A stretch of 64,000 nt of DNA from Pseudomonas frederiksbergensis (lineage in GTDB: Bacteria; Pseudomonadota; Gammaproteobacteria; Pseudomonadales; Pseudomonadaceae): NCBI RefSeq assembly GCF_900105495.1, contig NZ_FNTF01000002.1, positions 905,501-969,500 of the forward strand. Reading direction: 5' to 3'. The translations under genes were made by a program, and so were the position numbers. Position 1 is the stretch's first letter, and the number at the start of each line of letters is the position of its first letter. Below the pieces are notes generated by a model, which worked only from the letters and a program-made list of their open reading frames with translations, did not search any database and was not told the DNA's origin. This document shows, in pieces, positions 17,482 to 25,705 of this stretch.

Positions 17482-18906
17482 ATGTCCTCCGCTGCATCTT
17501 TCCGCACAGAAAAAGACCTGCTTGGCGTACTCGAAGTACCTGCTCAAGCGTACTACGGCATCCAGACCCTGCGAGCGGTGAACAACTTCCGTCTCTCCGG
17601 CGTTCCGATTTCGCATTACCCGAAGCTGGTTGTCGGCCTGGCGATGGTTAAACAAGCCGCCGCTGACGCCAACCGCGAGTTGGGTCACCTGAGCGAAGCC
17701 AAGCACGCTGCCATCAGCGAAGCCTGTGCACGTTTGATCCGCGGCGATTTCCACGAAGAGTTCGTCGTGGACATGATTCAAGGCGGCGCCGGCACTTCAA
17801 CCAACATGAATGCCAACGAAGTCATCGCCAACATCGCGCTGGAGGCCATGGGTCACCAGAAGGGCGAATACCAATACCTGCACCCGAACAACGACGTGAA
17901 CATGGCGCAGTCAACCAACGACGCCTACCCGACCGCGATCCGTCTGGGTCTGCTGCTGGGTCACGACGCGCTGCTGGCCAGCCTCGACAGCCTGATCCAG
18001 GCGTTCGCCGCCAAGGGCCAAGAGTTCGCTCACGTCCTGAAAATGGGCCGTACCCAACTGCAAGACGCCGTGCCGATGACCCTCGGCCAGGAATTCCGCG
18101 CATTCGCCACCACGCTGGGCGAAGACCTGGCCCGTCTGAAGACGCTGGCCCCGGAACTGCTGACCGAAGTGAACCTGGGCGGCACCGCGATCGGTACCGG
18201 CATCAACGCCGACCCGCGCTACCAGCACCTGGCCGTTGAGCGTCTGGCGCTGATCAGTGGACAACCGCTGGTTCCGGCTGCCGACCTGATCGAAGCCACC
18301 TCCGACATGGGCGCCTTCGTGCTGTTCTCCGGCATGCTCAAGCGCACCGCGGTCAAGCTGTCGAAGATCTGCAACGACCTGCGTCTGCTGTCCAGCGGCC
18401 CACGCACCGGCATCAACGAAATCAACCTGCCAGCGCGTCAGCCAGGCAGCTCGATCATGCCAGGCAAGGTCAACCCGGTAATCCCGGAAGCGGTCAACCA
18501 GGTGGCGTTCCAGATCATCGGCAACGACCTGGCGCTGACCATCGCAGCCGAAGGCGGCCAGTTGCAACTGAACGTGATGGAGCCGCTGATCGCGTTCAAG
18601 ATCTTCGACTCGATCCGCCTGCTGCAACGCGCCATGGACATGCTTCGCGAACACTGCATCGTCGGCATCACCGCCAACGAAGAGCGCTGCCGTGAACTGG
18701 TCGAGCACTCGATCGGTCTGGTCACCGCGCTGAACCCGTACATCGGCTATGAAAACGCTACCCGTATCGCCCGTATCGCCCTCGAAAGCGGCCGCGGCGT
18801 GCTGGAACTGGTGCGCGAAGAAGGCTTGCTCGACGACGAAATGCTCGCCGACATCCTGCGCCCGGAAAACATGATTGCTCCGCGTCTGGTTCCGCTTAAA
18901 GCCTGA
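17482..18906 (+). CDS. aspA: Aspartate ammonia-lyase
   Basis: 474 residues, class II fumarase/aspartase fold. N-terminal EKDLLGVLEVPAQAYYGIQT, the TSTNMNANE loop and the signature GSSIMPGKVNPV identify the family; GTSTNMNANEVIA and the long aspartase-type length favour aspartase over fumarase. It deaminates L-aspartate to fumarate and ammonia. I start it at the ATG at 17482 (MSSAASFRTE) by family length; an ATG at 17470 is in frame. A strong terminator follows at 18969. The nearby asparaginase would supply aspartate. Confidence 0.95.
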   Translation: MSSAASFRTEKDLLGVLEVPAQAYYGIQTLRAVNNFRLSGVPISHYPKLVVGLAMVKQAAADANRELGHLSEAKHAAISEACARLIRGDFHEEFVVDMIQGGAGTSTNMNANEVIANIALEAMGHQKGEYQYLHPNNDVNMAQSTNDAYPTAIRLGLLLGHDALLASLDSLIQAFAAKGQEFAHVLKMGRTQLQDAVPMTLGQEFRAFATTLGEDLARLKTLAPELLTEVNLGGTAIGTGINADPRYQHLAVERLALISGQPLVPAADLIEATSDMGAFVLFSGMLKRTAVKLSKICNDLRLLSSGPRTGINEINLPARQPGSSIMPGKVNPVIPEAVNQVAFQIIGNDLALTIAAEGGQLQLNVMEPLIAFKIFDSIRLLQRAMDMLREHCIVGITANEERCRELVEHSIGLVTALNPYIGYENATRIARIALESGRGVLELVREEGLLDDEMLADILRPENMIAPRLVPLKA

Positions 18907-18968
18907 TCCGACGCGTTACTTGTAGCACCGCTCACCAGGTCGAGGGACTAGACACCTCTCACCTTTTG

Positions 18969-19004
18969 AGGGCTTGGGGATTTGTTCCCCAAGCCCTTTT
19001 TTTT
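18969..19004 (+). terminator. Intrinsic terminator after aspA
   Basis: A perfect twelve-base-pair stem (AGGGCTTGGGGA / TCCCCAAGCCCT) is followed by eight T residues. One of the strongest terminators in the window. Confidence 0.95.
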
Positions 19005-19029
19005 AACTTTTGAAAGGACTTCTGTCTTC

Positions 19030-19117
19030 TGTGGGAGTGAGCCTGCTCGCGATGCAGACACCGCGGTATCTCAGTTACACCGCGTTATCGTTCATCGCGA
19101 TCAGGCTCACTCCTACA
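19030..19117. repeat. Paired REP palindrome
   Basis: Arms TGTGGGAGTGAGCCTGCTCG and TCGCGATCAGGCTCACTCCT are inverted with about 40 bases between. Confidence 0.8.
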
Positions 19118-19404
19118 AGAGCCTGGCTCAAAAAAGTCAGGTGTTTCAAAGGCTTCGATTCATCGCTTGCACCACAACCGTGCAGACGGACGGCACACTC
19201 ATAGGTATAGTGCCGCCCCTCTTCGCGTGAGCGGTCGTCGGTAACGAGGCCCAAACCCATGCGAAACCCGAACTAATAACAAACCCGCAATATGAAATCG
19301 GGACGAACCTTCGCCTCACCTGTTTTGCCGCGTGCAATCCGGTGTAACGCGATATTTCTGACCGCACAGCATTTGCCTACACAAAAAACAGCGAGGAATA
19401 ATCC

Positions 19405-20853
19405 ATGCTCGAAGTCATTAACGACTTCCTCTCAGGGAAAGTACTGATCGTGCTCATTGTCGGGCTCGGTAGCTACTTCACGATCCGCTCGCGTTTCGTT
19501 CAGTTCCGCCATTTCTTCCACATGTTCGCGGTGTTCCGCGACAGCCTCAAAAGCAGCGCTGGCCAGCTCAGTTCCTTCCAGGCCCTGATGCTCAGCCTCG
19601 CCGGCCGCGTCGGTGCAGGTAACATCGCCGGTGTCGGTATCGCCGTGACCCTGGGTGGTCCGGGCGCGGTGTTCTGGATGTGGGTGACCGCGCTGGTCGG
19701 CATGTCCAGCAGCTTCTTCGAATGCTCCCTCGGCCAGCTTTACAAGCGCTGCGACTCCGAAGGCCAGTATCGTGGCGGCCCGTCCTTTTACATCCAGCAT
19801 GGCCTGCAGAAACGCTGGTTGGGCATGATCATGGCGTTCCTGCTGCTGATCACCTTCGGCTTCGCCTTCAACGGCCTGCAAGCCCATGCCGTGACCCACT
19901 CGCTGAACAACGCGTTCGGCTTCGACACCACTTACACCGGGCTGGCACTGGCGGTGTTGCTGGGTCTGGTGTTCATCGGCGGTATCAAGCGGATCGCCAA
20001 GGTCGCTGACCTGCTGGTGCCGGTGAAAACCCTGGCGTACATCGGCGTGACCCTCTACGTGATCGTGCTGCAGTTCGACCACGTTCCGGGCATGTTGATG
20101 ACCATCGTCAAAAGCGCCTTCGGTCTGGATCAAGCCTTCGGCGGCCTGATCGGCAGCGCCATCGTCATGGGCGTGAAGCGCGGCGTGTTCGCCAACGAAG
20201 CAGGCCTGGGCAGTGCGCCGAACGTGGCCGCTGTGGCCTCGGTCGAGCACCCGGTATCGCAAGGTGTGGTTCAGGCGTTCAGCGTGTTCCTCGACACTTT
20301 CGTGATCTGCACCTGCACCGCGTTGCTGATCCTGCTGTCGGGCTTCTACACCCCGGGCTTCGAAGGCGATGGCATTGCCCTGACCCAGAACTCCCTGGCC
20401 GCCGTGGTCGGTGACTGGGGCCGGGTCTTCATTTCGGTGGCTCTGTCGTTGTTCGTGTTCACCTCGATTCTCTACAACTACTACCTGGGCGAGAACAACC
20501 TGCGCTTCATGCTGGGTGAAAACCGCAAGGCGCTGATCGGTTACCGCGCACTGGTACTGGTATTGATCTTCTGGGGTGCCATCGAAAACCTCGGCACCGT
20601 GTTCGCCTTCGCCGACATCACCATGACGATGCTGGCATTCGTGAACCTGATCGCGTTGTTCCTGCTGTTCAAGGTCGGCATGCGCATCCTGCGTGACTAC
20701 GATGACCAGCGAGCTGCCGGCATCAAGACCCCGGTGTTCGATTCGAGCAAGTTCCCGGACCTGGACCTGGATCTGAAAGCCTGGCCAGCCAATCCGCCAG
20801 CCGCCACCAAGGCTCAAGCCCAGCCGCAAGGTGTACCCGCAGCGCAACGCTGA
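19405..20853 (+). CDS. Alanine/glycine:cation symporter (AGCS family)
   Basis: 482 residues with about ten membrane helices. Family segments include LAGRVGAGNIAGVGIAVTLG, GQYRGGPSFYIQHGL and VKRGVFANEAGLGSAPN. AGCS proteins import small neutral amino acids with sodium ions. The ATG has GAGGAATAATCC upstream. It lies between aspA and the asparaginase on the same strand, suggesting an amino acid uptake and catabolism set, though each gene has its own spacer and REP. The C-terminal 40 residues (Pro/Ala/Gln-rich) are cytoplasmic and variable. Confidence 0.92.
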   Translation: MLEVINDFLSGKVLIVLIVGLGSYFTIRSRFVQFRHFFHMFAVFRDSLKSSAGQLSSFQALMLSLAGRVGAGNIAGVGIAVTLGGPGAVFWMWVTALVGMSSSFFECSLGQLYKRCDSEGQYRGGPSFYIQHGLQKRWLGMIMAFLLLITFGFAFNGLQAHAVTHSLNNAFGFDTTYTGLALAVLLGLVFIGGIKRIAKVADLLVPVKTLAYIGVTLYVIVLQFDHVPGMLMTIVKSAFGLDQAFGGLIGSAIVMGVKRGVFANEAGLGSAPNVAAVASVEHPVSQGVVQAFSVFLDTFVICTCTALLILLSGFYTPGFEGDGIALTQNSLAAVVGDWGRVFISVALSLFVFTSILYNYYLGENNLRFMLGENRKALIGYRALVLVLIFWGAIENLGTVFAFADITMTMLAFVNLIALFLLFKVGMRILRDYDDQRAAGIKTPVFDSSKFPDLDLDLKAWPANPPAATKAQAQPQGVPAAQR

Positions 20854-20877
20854 TCAGTAAACGACGGGTGCACAACC

Positions 20878-20965
20878 TGTGGGAGCCAGCCTGCTGGCGA
20901 TGACGGACTGTCAGATAACACATTAGTGTCTAACATACCGCTATCGCGAGCAGGCTCGCTCCCAC
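20878..20965. repeat. Paired REP palindrome
   Basis: Arms TGTGGGAGCCAGCCTGCTGG and CGCGAGCAGGCTCGCTCCCA are inverted but not identical, so each arm came from a slightly different REP subtype. Confidence 0.75.
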
Positions 20966-20984
20966 CTGCCAGGAGATTTCCCCC

Positions 20985-21989
20985 ATGACTCCCAATTCCT
21001 ACCCTGCCGCCCAGCACGTCATGGTGCTCTACACCGGCGGCACCATCGGCATGCAAGCCAGCGCCCACGGCCTGGCCCCGGCGTCCGGTTTCGAAGCCCG
21101 GATGCGCGAGTATCTGCACAGCCAGCCTGACCTTGTCGTGCCGCAATGGCGCTTTCGCGAGATGTCGCCGCTGATCGATAGCGCCAACATGACCCCGGTT
21201 TACTGGCAGCAACTGCGTGAAGCGGTGGTCGATGCCGTCGATGTCCAGGGTTGCGACAGCGTGCTGATCCTGCATGGCACCGACACCCTCGCCTACAGCG
21301 CGGCGGCCATGAGTTTTCAATTGCTCGGCCTGCATGCCCGCGTGGTGTTCACCGGTTCCATGCTGCCGGCCGGCGTAACCGACAGCGATGCCTGGGAAAA
21401 CCTCAGTGGAGCGTTGGTTGCTTTGGGTCACGGCCTGGCGCCGGGCGTTCATCTGTACTTCCACGGTGAGCAGCTGGACCCGACCCATTGCGCGAAGGTG
21501 CGCAGTTTCGGTCGTCATCCGTTCAAGCGGCTTGAGCGCCAGGGTGGCGGCGTGAAAGCGACTTCCGTGCCAGCGCAGTTGAATTACAACCAGGCTAAAC
21601 AGCTGGCGAAAGTCGCGGTGCTGCCGTTGTTCCCCGGCATCAGTGCCGAAATGCTGGACGGCCTGCTCGACAGCGGCATTCAAGGCCTGGTGCTGGAGTG
21701 CTACGGCAGCGGTACCGGGCCCAGCGACAATCCAGAATTCCTCGCGAGCCTGGAACGGGCGCGGGACAAAGGTGTTGTCGTTGTAGCCGTCACCCAATGC
21801 CATGAAGGTGGCGTCGAGCTGGATGTTTACGAGGCTGGCAGTCGCTTGCGCGGTGTCGGCGTGTTGTCCGGTGGAGGCATGACGCGCGAAGCGGCGTTCG
21901 GCAAGTTGCATGCGTTGTTGGCTGCAAATCTGGATAACGCTGAAGTGCGGCGCCTTGTAGAACTCGACCTCTGCGGCGAACTCAGCTGA
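20985..21989 (+). CDS. ansA: L-asparaginase, type I (cytoplasmic)
   Basis: 334 residues. The two catalytic threonine motifs are present: YTGGTIGM near residue 18 and LHGTDTLAYSA near residue 90. Lack of a signal peptide and similarity to E. coli AnsA (GLAPASGFEA, SANMTP) indicate the cytoplasmic type I enzyme, which hydrolyses L-asparagine to aspartate and ammonia. Aspartate would feed the aspartase at 17482. The ATG follows AGGAGATTTCCCCC. A C-terminal domain (about 205-334) completes the usual two-domain fold. Confidence 0.92.
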   Translation: MTPNSYPAAQHVMVLYTGGTIGMQASAHGLAPASGFEARMREYLHSQPDLVVPQWRFREMSPLIDSANMTPVYWQQLREAVVDAVDVQGCDSVLILHGTDTLAYSAAAMSFQLLGLHARVVFTGSMLPAGVTDSDAWENLSGALVALGHGLAPGVHLYFHGEQLDPTHCAKVRSFGRHPFKRLERQGGGVKATSVPAQLNYNQAKQLAKVAVLPLFPGISAEMLDGLLDSGIQGLVLECYGSGTGPSDNPEFLASLERARDKGVVVVAVTQCHEGGVELDVYEAGSRLRGVGVLSGGGMTREAAFGKLHALLAANLDNAEVRRLVELDLCGELS

Positions 21990-22004
21990 CACCCTGCAAA
22001 ACCC

Positions 22005-22090
22005 TGTGGGAGCCTGCTCGCGATAGCGGTCGTCCATCCAACATCGATGCTGACTGACACACCGCCATCGCGAGCAGGCTCACTCCCACA
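22005..22090. repeat. Paired REP palindrome
   Basis: Arms TGTGGGAGCCTGCTCGCGAT and ATCGCGAGCAGGCTCACTCC; the left arm is a few bases shorter than the usual class. Confidence 0.75.
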
Positions 22091-22149
22091 GGATCTCCAT
22101 CAGGCATACAACTTGCTGCGTTTCAGCCATCCCAAGGCTGGAACACCCC

Positions 22150-23142
22150 ATGCTGCATTCCCATCTCACCACCCTCAACGCTGTCTCCCTGGTGCTCAAC
22201 ACCTTCAAGGCCGAGGGCTTGTCCAGCGAAGCCTTGCTGGCTGGAAGCGGCATCAGCCCGGCGGATCTGAGCCGGGCGGACACGCGCATCACCACCAACC
22301 AGGAGATGCAGGTCTGCGCCAACGCCGTCGCGCTCAAGCGTGACATCGGCCTGGAATTGGGCCGCCGGATGCACGTTTCGTCCTACGGCATGCTCGGGTA
22401 CGCCTTACTCACCAGCGCCACTTTAGGTGACGCCTTGCGGCTGGCACTGCATTACCCGGCGCTATTGGGAACACTGTTCGAATTGAGCCTGGAAGAAGAT
22501 AACGAGCGCATCTGGCTCACCGCTGGCGACTATCGGGAAAACCCTGCGCTGGCGCCCTTCAATGTCGAGTTTTGCCTGGTTTCGATGAAGGTCACTTGCG
22601 AAGACCTGCTCGGCCAACCGTTGCCGCTGCTTGGCGCCCGCTTCGAATACCCCGCACCGGACTATCAGGCACGCTACACCGAACGTTTCGATTGCCCCTT
22701 GCAGTTCGACGCTACGTCCAACGCCTTTGCCTTTGATAAACGCTGGCTCGATCAACCCTTGCCTCTGGCCGACGCCATCACCCATCAGGCCATGGCCGAA
22801 CGCTGCCGCAAACAAAACACCGAGTTCACCGGTCGCCAGGTGTGGCTGGGGCGAATCCGCCAGTTACTCGGCGCGCAGTTGAATGCGGCGCCCGGCCTCG
22901 AAGGTTTGGCCGAGCAGATGAATTGCTCGGCGCGCACCTTGCGTCGGCATCTGAAGGATCTGGGCTGCAGTTATCAGGAATTGCTTGATGAACTGCGGTT
23001 CGAGCAGGCCAAACGCATGCTCTGCGATGACCAACTGCCGATCTATCAAATCGCCGAGGCATTGGGCTTCAGCGAGACCGCGAGCTTCCGTCATGCGTTC
23101 GTGCGCTGGAGCGGTGTAGCGCCGAGCCAGTTCAGACCCTGA
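22150..23142 (+). CDS. AraC-family regulator (OruR-like)
   Basis: 330 residues. An N-terminal ligand domain of the Arabinose_bd type (about 15-205; RRMHVSSYGMLGYALLTSATLGDAL) precedes a C-terminal double HTH AraC domain (about 230-330; EQMNCSARTLRRHLKDLG and IAEALGFSETASFRHAFVRWSG). Related pseudomonad regulators sense ornithine, choline or polyamine-type compounds. It lies 257 bases upstream of the acetylpolyamine amidohydrolase on the same strand, with a direct repeat that could be its operator (23297-23325). Control of that unit is an inference. Confidence 0.88.
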   Translation: MLHSHLTTLNAVSLVLNTFKAEGLSSEALLAGSGISPADLSRADTRITTNQEMQVCANAVALKRDIGLELGRRMHVSSYGMLGYALLTSATLGDALRLALHYPALLGTLFELSLEEDNERIWLTAGDYRENPALAPFNVEFCLVSMKVTCEDLLGQPLPLLGARFEYPAPDYQARYTERFDCPLQFDATSNAFAFDKRWLDQPLPLADAITHQAMAERCRKQNTEFTGRQVWLGRIRQLLGAQLNAAPGLEGLAEQMNCSARTLRRHLKDLGCSYQELLDELRFEQAKRMLCDDQLPIYQIAEALGFSETASFRHAFVRWSGVAPSQFRP

Positions 23143-23147
23143 CGACT

Positions 23148-23250
23148 GATCGTTCCCACGCTCTGCGTGGGAATGCAGCCAGTGACGCTCTGCGTCACCG
23201 GGACGCGGAGCGTCCCAAGAGGCATTCCCACGCGGAGCATGGGAACGATC
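23148..23250. repeat. Long imperfect palindrome, second GATCGTTCCCACGC copy
   Basis: A close copy of the element at 1802-1910, with matching outer arms and inner GTGACGCTCTGCGTCAC and GGACGCGGAGCGTCC hairpins; it differs by a few bases and a short deletion in the centre. Confidence 0.8.
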
Positions 23251-23296
23251 GGCCAGGGTTTGCGCCAATAAGGGAAGGGGCGAATTTCGGTCAATT

Positions 23297-23325
23297 CTTT
23301 TGGCCATATCGATCCCCTTTTGGCC
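23297..23325 (+). promoter_or_regulatory. Direct repeat, candidate AraC-type operator
   Basis: CTTTTGGCC occurs twice with starts exactly 20 bases apart (23297 and 23317), about 75 bases before the amidohydrolase ATG. Two half-sites on the same DNA face with a TGGC core are typical of AraC-family operators. Confidence 0.5.
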
Positions 23326-23399
23326 TTTCCTGCCGTTCTCTCAAACGTCGGGCGCCGCAAGACTGTGTTCAACCGAATCAGCCTGCGGAGAACAAGAAA

Positions 23400-24431
23400 A
23401 TGCTGACGATCTACTCGGACGATCACCACCTGCACCATGGCCGTTGTGAATTGATGGACGGGCAACTGATGCCCTGCTTCGAAATGCCTTCGCGAGCCGA
23501 TCATGTTCTGCAGCGTGTGCAGCACCGCGACCTCGGCCCTGTCGAAGCGCCGCAGGATTTCGGTCTCGACCCGATCGCGCGCATCCACAGCCGCGACTAC
23601 CTCGACTTCTTCAAAGGTGCCTGGGCGCGCTGGACCGAATTCGGAACTGACGGCGACTTGCTGCCCTACACCTGGCCGGCGCGCACCCTGCGCCGGATCA
23701 TCCCCACCAGCCTTCACGGCCAGCTCGGCTATTACAGCTTCGACGGCGGCGCACCGATTACCGCCGGCACCTGGCAAGCGGCATACAGTGCGGCGCAAGT
23801 CGCGCTGACCGCCCAAGCCGCCATTCAACGCGGCGCGCGCAGTGCCTTCGCCTTGTGCCGTCCACCGGGACACCACGCCGCCAGCGATTTGATGGGCGGT
23901 TATTGCTACCTCAACAACGCCGCCATCGCCGCTCAAGCCTTCCTCGACCAGGGCCATAAAAAGGTCGCGATCCTCGACGTCGATTACCACCACGGCAACG
24001 GCACTCAATCGATTTTCTACGAGCGCAGTGATGTGCTGTTTACCTCGATCCATGGCCATCCGGAAGCCGAGTTCCCGTTCTTCCTCGGCTATGCAGATGA
24101 ACGGGGTGAAGGGGCCGGCGAAGGCTTCAACTTCAACTACCCTTTGCCGGCAGGGAGCGGTTGGGACAGCTGGAGTGCCGCGCTGGAACAAGCCTGCAAA
24201 GAGATCGAAAAGTACGGCGCCGATATCGTCGTCGTTTCCCTGGGCGTCGATACATTCAAGGACGATCCGATCTCCCAGTTCAAGCTCGACAGCCCGGATT
24301 ACCTGGCCATGGGCGCACGCATCGCCGGCCTCGGCAAGCCGACGCTGTTCGTGATGGAAGGCGGCTACGCGGTAGAAGAAATCGGCATCAATGCCGTGAA
24401 CGTTCTCGAAGGTTTTGAAAGCGCCCAATGA
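23400..24431 (+). CDS. aphA: Acetylpolyamine amidohydrolase (class II histone deacetylase fold)
   Basis: 343 residues. The catalytic set is complete: H158/H159 (RPPGHHAA), zinc ligands D195, H197 (DVDYHHGNGT) and D284 (LGVDTF), and Y323 (EGGYAVE). These positions coincide with those I recall for characterised acetylpolyamine amidohydrolases, which deacetylate N-acetylputrescine and N-acetylcadaverine in the cytoplasm. The ATG follows GGAGAACAAGAAA. The next gene, 12 bases on, is a polyamine-binding protein, so the pair probably imports and uses acetylated polyamines, under the AraC regulator upstream. Confidence 0.93.
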   Translation: MLTIYSDDHHLHHGRCELMDGQLMPCFEMPSRADHVLQRVQHRDLGPVEAPQDFGLDPIARIHSRDYLDFFKGAWARWTEFGTDGDLLPYTWPARTLRRIIPTSLHGQLGYYSFDGGAPITAGTWQAAYSAAQVALTAQAAIQRGARSAFALCRPPGHHAASDLMGGYCYLNNAAIAAQAFLDQGHKKVAILDVDYHHGNGTQSIFYERSDVLFTSIHGHPEAEFPFFLGYADERGEGAGEGFNFNYPLPAGSGWDSWSAALEQACKEIEKYGADIVVVSLGVDTFKDDPISQFKLDSPDYLAMGARIAGLGKPTLFVMEGGYAVEEIGINAVNVLEGFESAQ

Positions 24432-24443
24432 GGAATTAGAACA

Positions 24444-25544
24444 ATGATCAGTCTCAAGCGTTTTATCGCGCCCGCCCTGTGTGCCACCGTGCTCAGTGGC
24501 GCCGTTCATGCTGAAGAGCGAACGTTACGCGTCTACAACTGGTTCGACTACATCACTCCCAAAGCGCTGGAAGATTTCAAGGCCCAGAACCCCCAGACCA
24601 AACTGGTCTACGACATCTTCGACACCAACGAAGCGCTGGAGGCCAAGCTGCTGACCGGCAACTCCGGTTATGACGTGGTCGTGCCGTCCAACGTGTTTCT
24701 CGCCAAGCAGATCGAGGCCGGCGTTTTCCAGCCACTGGATCGCAGCAAACTGCCGAACTGGAACCACCTCGATCCCAAGCTGATGAAGCTGATCGAAGCC
24801 AACGATCCGGGCAACAAATTTGCCGTGCCGTACATGTACGGGACCATCCTGATCGGCTTCAACCCGGACAAGATCAAGGCTGCGCTGGGTGACAACGCAC
24901 CGGTGGACAGCTGGGACCTGATCTTCAAGGAAGAGAACATCAGCAAGCTCAAGCAGTGCGGCGTGGCTTTGCTCGACTCGCCGTCGGAGATCCTGCCACT
25001 GGCGCTGCAACACCTCGGCCTGGACCCCAACAGCAAGAAACCGGCGGACTACGAAAAGGCTGAAGCGCTGTTGATGAAGATTCGTCCGTACATCACCTAC
25101 TTCCATTCCTCGAAGTACATGGCCGACATTGCCAACGGTGACATCTGCGTCGCGGTCGGTTACTCCGGCAGCTTCTCCCAGGCCGCCAACCGCGCCAAGG
25201 AAGCCAAGAACGGCGTGCTCGTCGACATGCGCCTGCCCAAAGAAGGCGCGCCGATCTGGTTCGACATGCTCTCCATCCCGAAAGGCGCGAAGAACCCGGA
25301 AGACGCCTACACCTTCATCAACTACTTGTTGCAGCCGCAAGTGATTGCGCCTGTCAGCGACTTCGTCGGCTACCCGAACCCGAACAAGGACGCCACCGAA
25401 CTGGTCGACCCGGCGATCCGCAACAACCCGAACCTGTACCCGACCGAAGCGGCGATGAGCACGCTGTACACCCTGCAACCGCTGCCCCGTGACGCCGAAC
25501 GGGCACGGACCCGGGCCTGGACCAAGATCAAGTCCGGGACTTGA
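24444..25544 (+). CDS. Polyamine ABC transporter substrate-binding protein (PotF-like)
   Basis: 366 residues with a signal peptide (about 1-23, ending AVHA). The mature protein begins TLRVYNWFDYITP and has the PotF/SpuD-type features YDVVVPSNVFLAKQI, GVALLDSPSEILPLAL and a late FVGYPNPN. PotF-type proteins deliver putrescine or spermidine to an inner membrane ABC transporter. No permease or ATPase is adjacent, so it must use one encoded elsewhere. GAGGAATTAGAACA precedes the ATG, only 12 bases after the amidohydrolase stop. A terminator follows. Acetylated polyamine preference is inferred from context. Confidence 0.92.
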   Translation: MISLKRFIAPALCATVLSGAVHAEERTLRVYNWFDYITPKALEDFKAQNPQTKLVYDIFDTNEALEAKLLTGNSGYDVVVPSNVFLAKQIEAGVFQPLDRSKLPNWNHLDPKLMKLIEANDPGNKFAVPYMYGTILIGFNPDKIKAALGDNAPVDSWDLIFKEENISKLKQCGVALLDSPSEILPLALQHLGLDPNSKKPADYEKAEALLMKIRPYITYFHSSKYMADIANGDICVAVGYSGSFSQAANRAKEAKNGVLVDMRLPKEGAPIWFDMLSIPKGAKNPEDAYTFINYLLQPQVIAPVSDFVGYPNPNKDATELVDPAIRNNPNLYPTEAAMSTLYTLQPLPRDAERARTRAWTKIKSGT

Positions 25545-25570
25545 GCAAACCATCATTTACGCACCCTTGA

Positions 25571-25599
25571 AGACCCGCCCCGTGCGGGTCTTTTTTTTT
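25571..25599 (+). terminator. Intrinsic terminator after the polyamine unit
   Basis: AGACCCGC and GCGGGTCT form an eight-base-pair stem around CCCGT, followed by a run of T residues. Confidence 0.95.
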
Positions 25600-25705
25600 A
25601 CCTGACGATATTTAAGTACCGCCCGACCGATCCCCCACCCCGCTACTTTCCGAACCTGACCGGCGCGTTGGCGCGCACGTCCCAGCCCCTCAGAAAGGAA
25701 TGCAC

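Larger units (their letters stand above)
18907..19404. other. Intergenic region aspA / symporter
   Basis: 498 bases without a gene. It contains the aspA terminator (18969-19004), a REP pair (19030-19117) and then about 290 bases leading to the symporter, where its promoter must lie. I see no confident RNA gene or operator in that last part. Confidence 0.6.

Noticed and set aside
19432..20847. Long minus-strand open frame opposite the AGCS symporter
   Set aside because: Highly His/Gln/Glu-rich translation with no recognisable fold; mirror of a real membrane protein.
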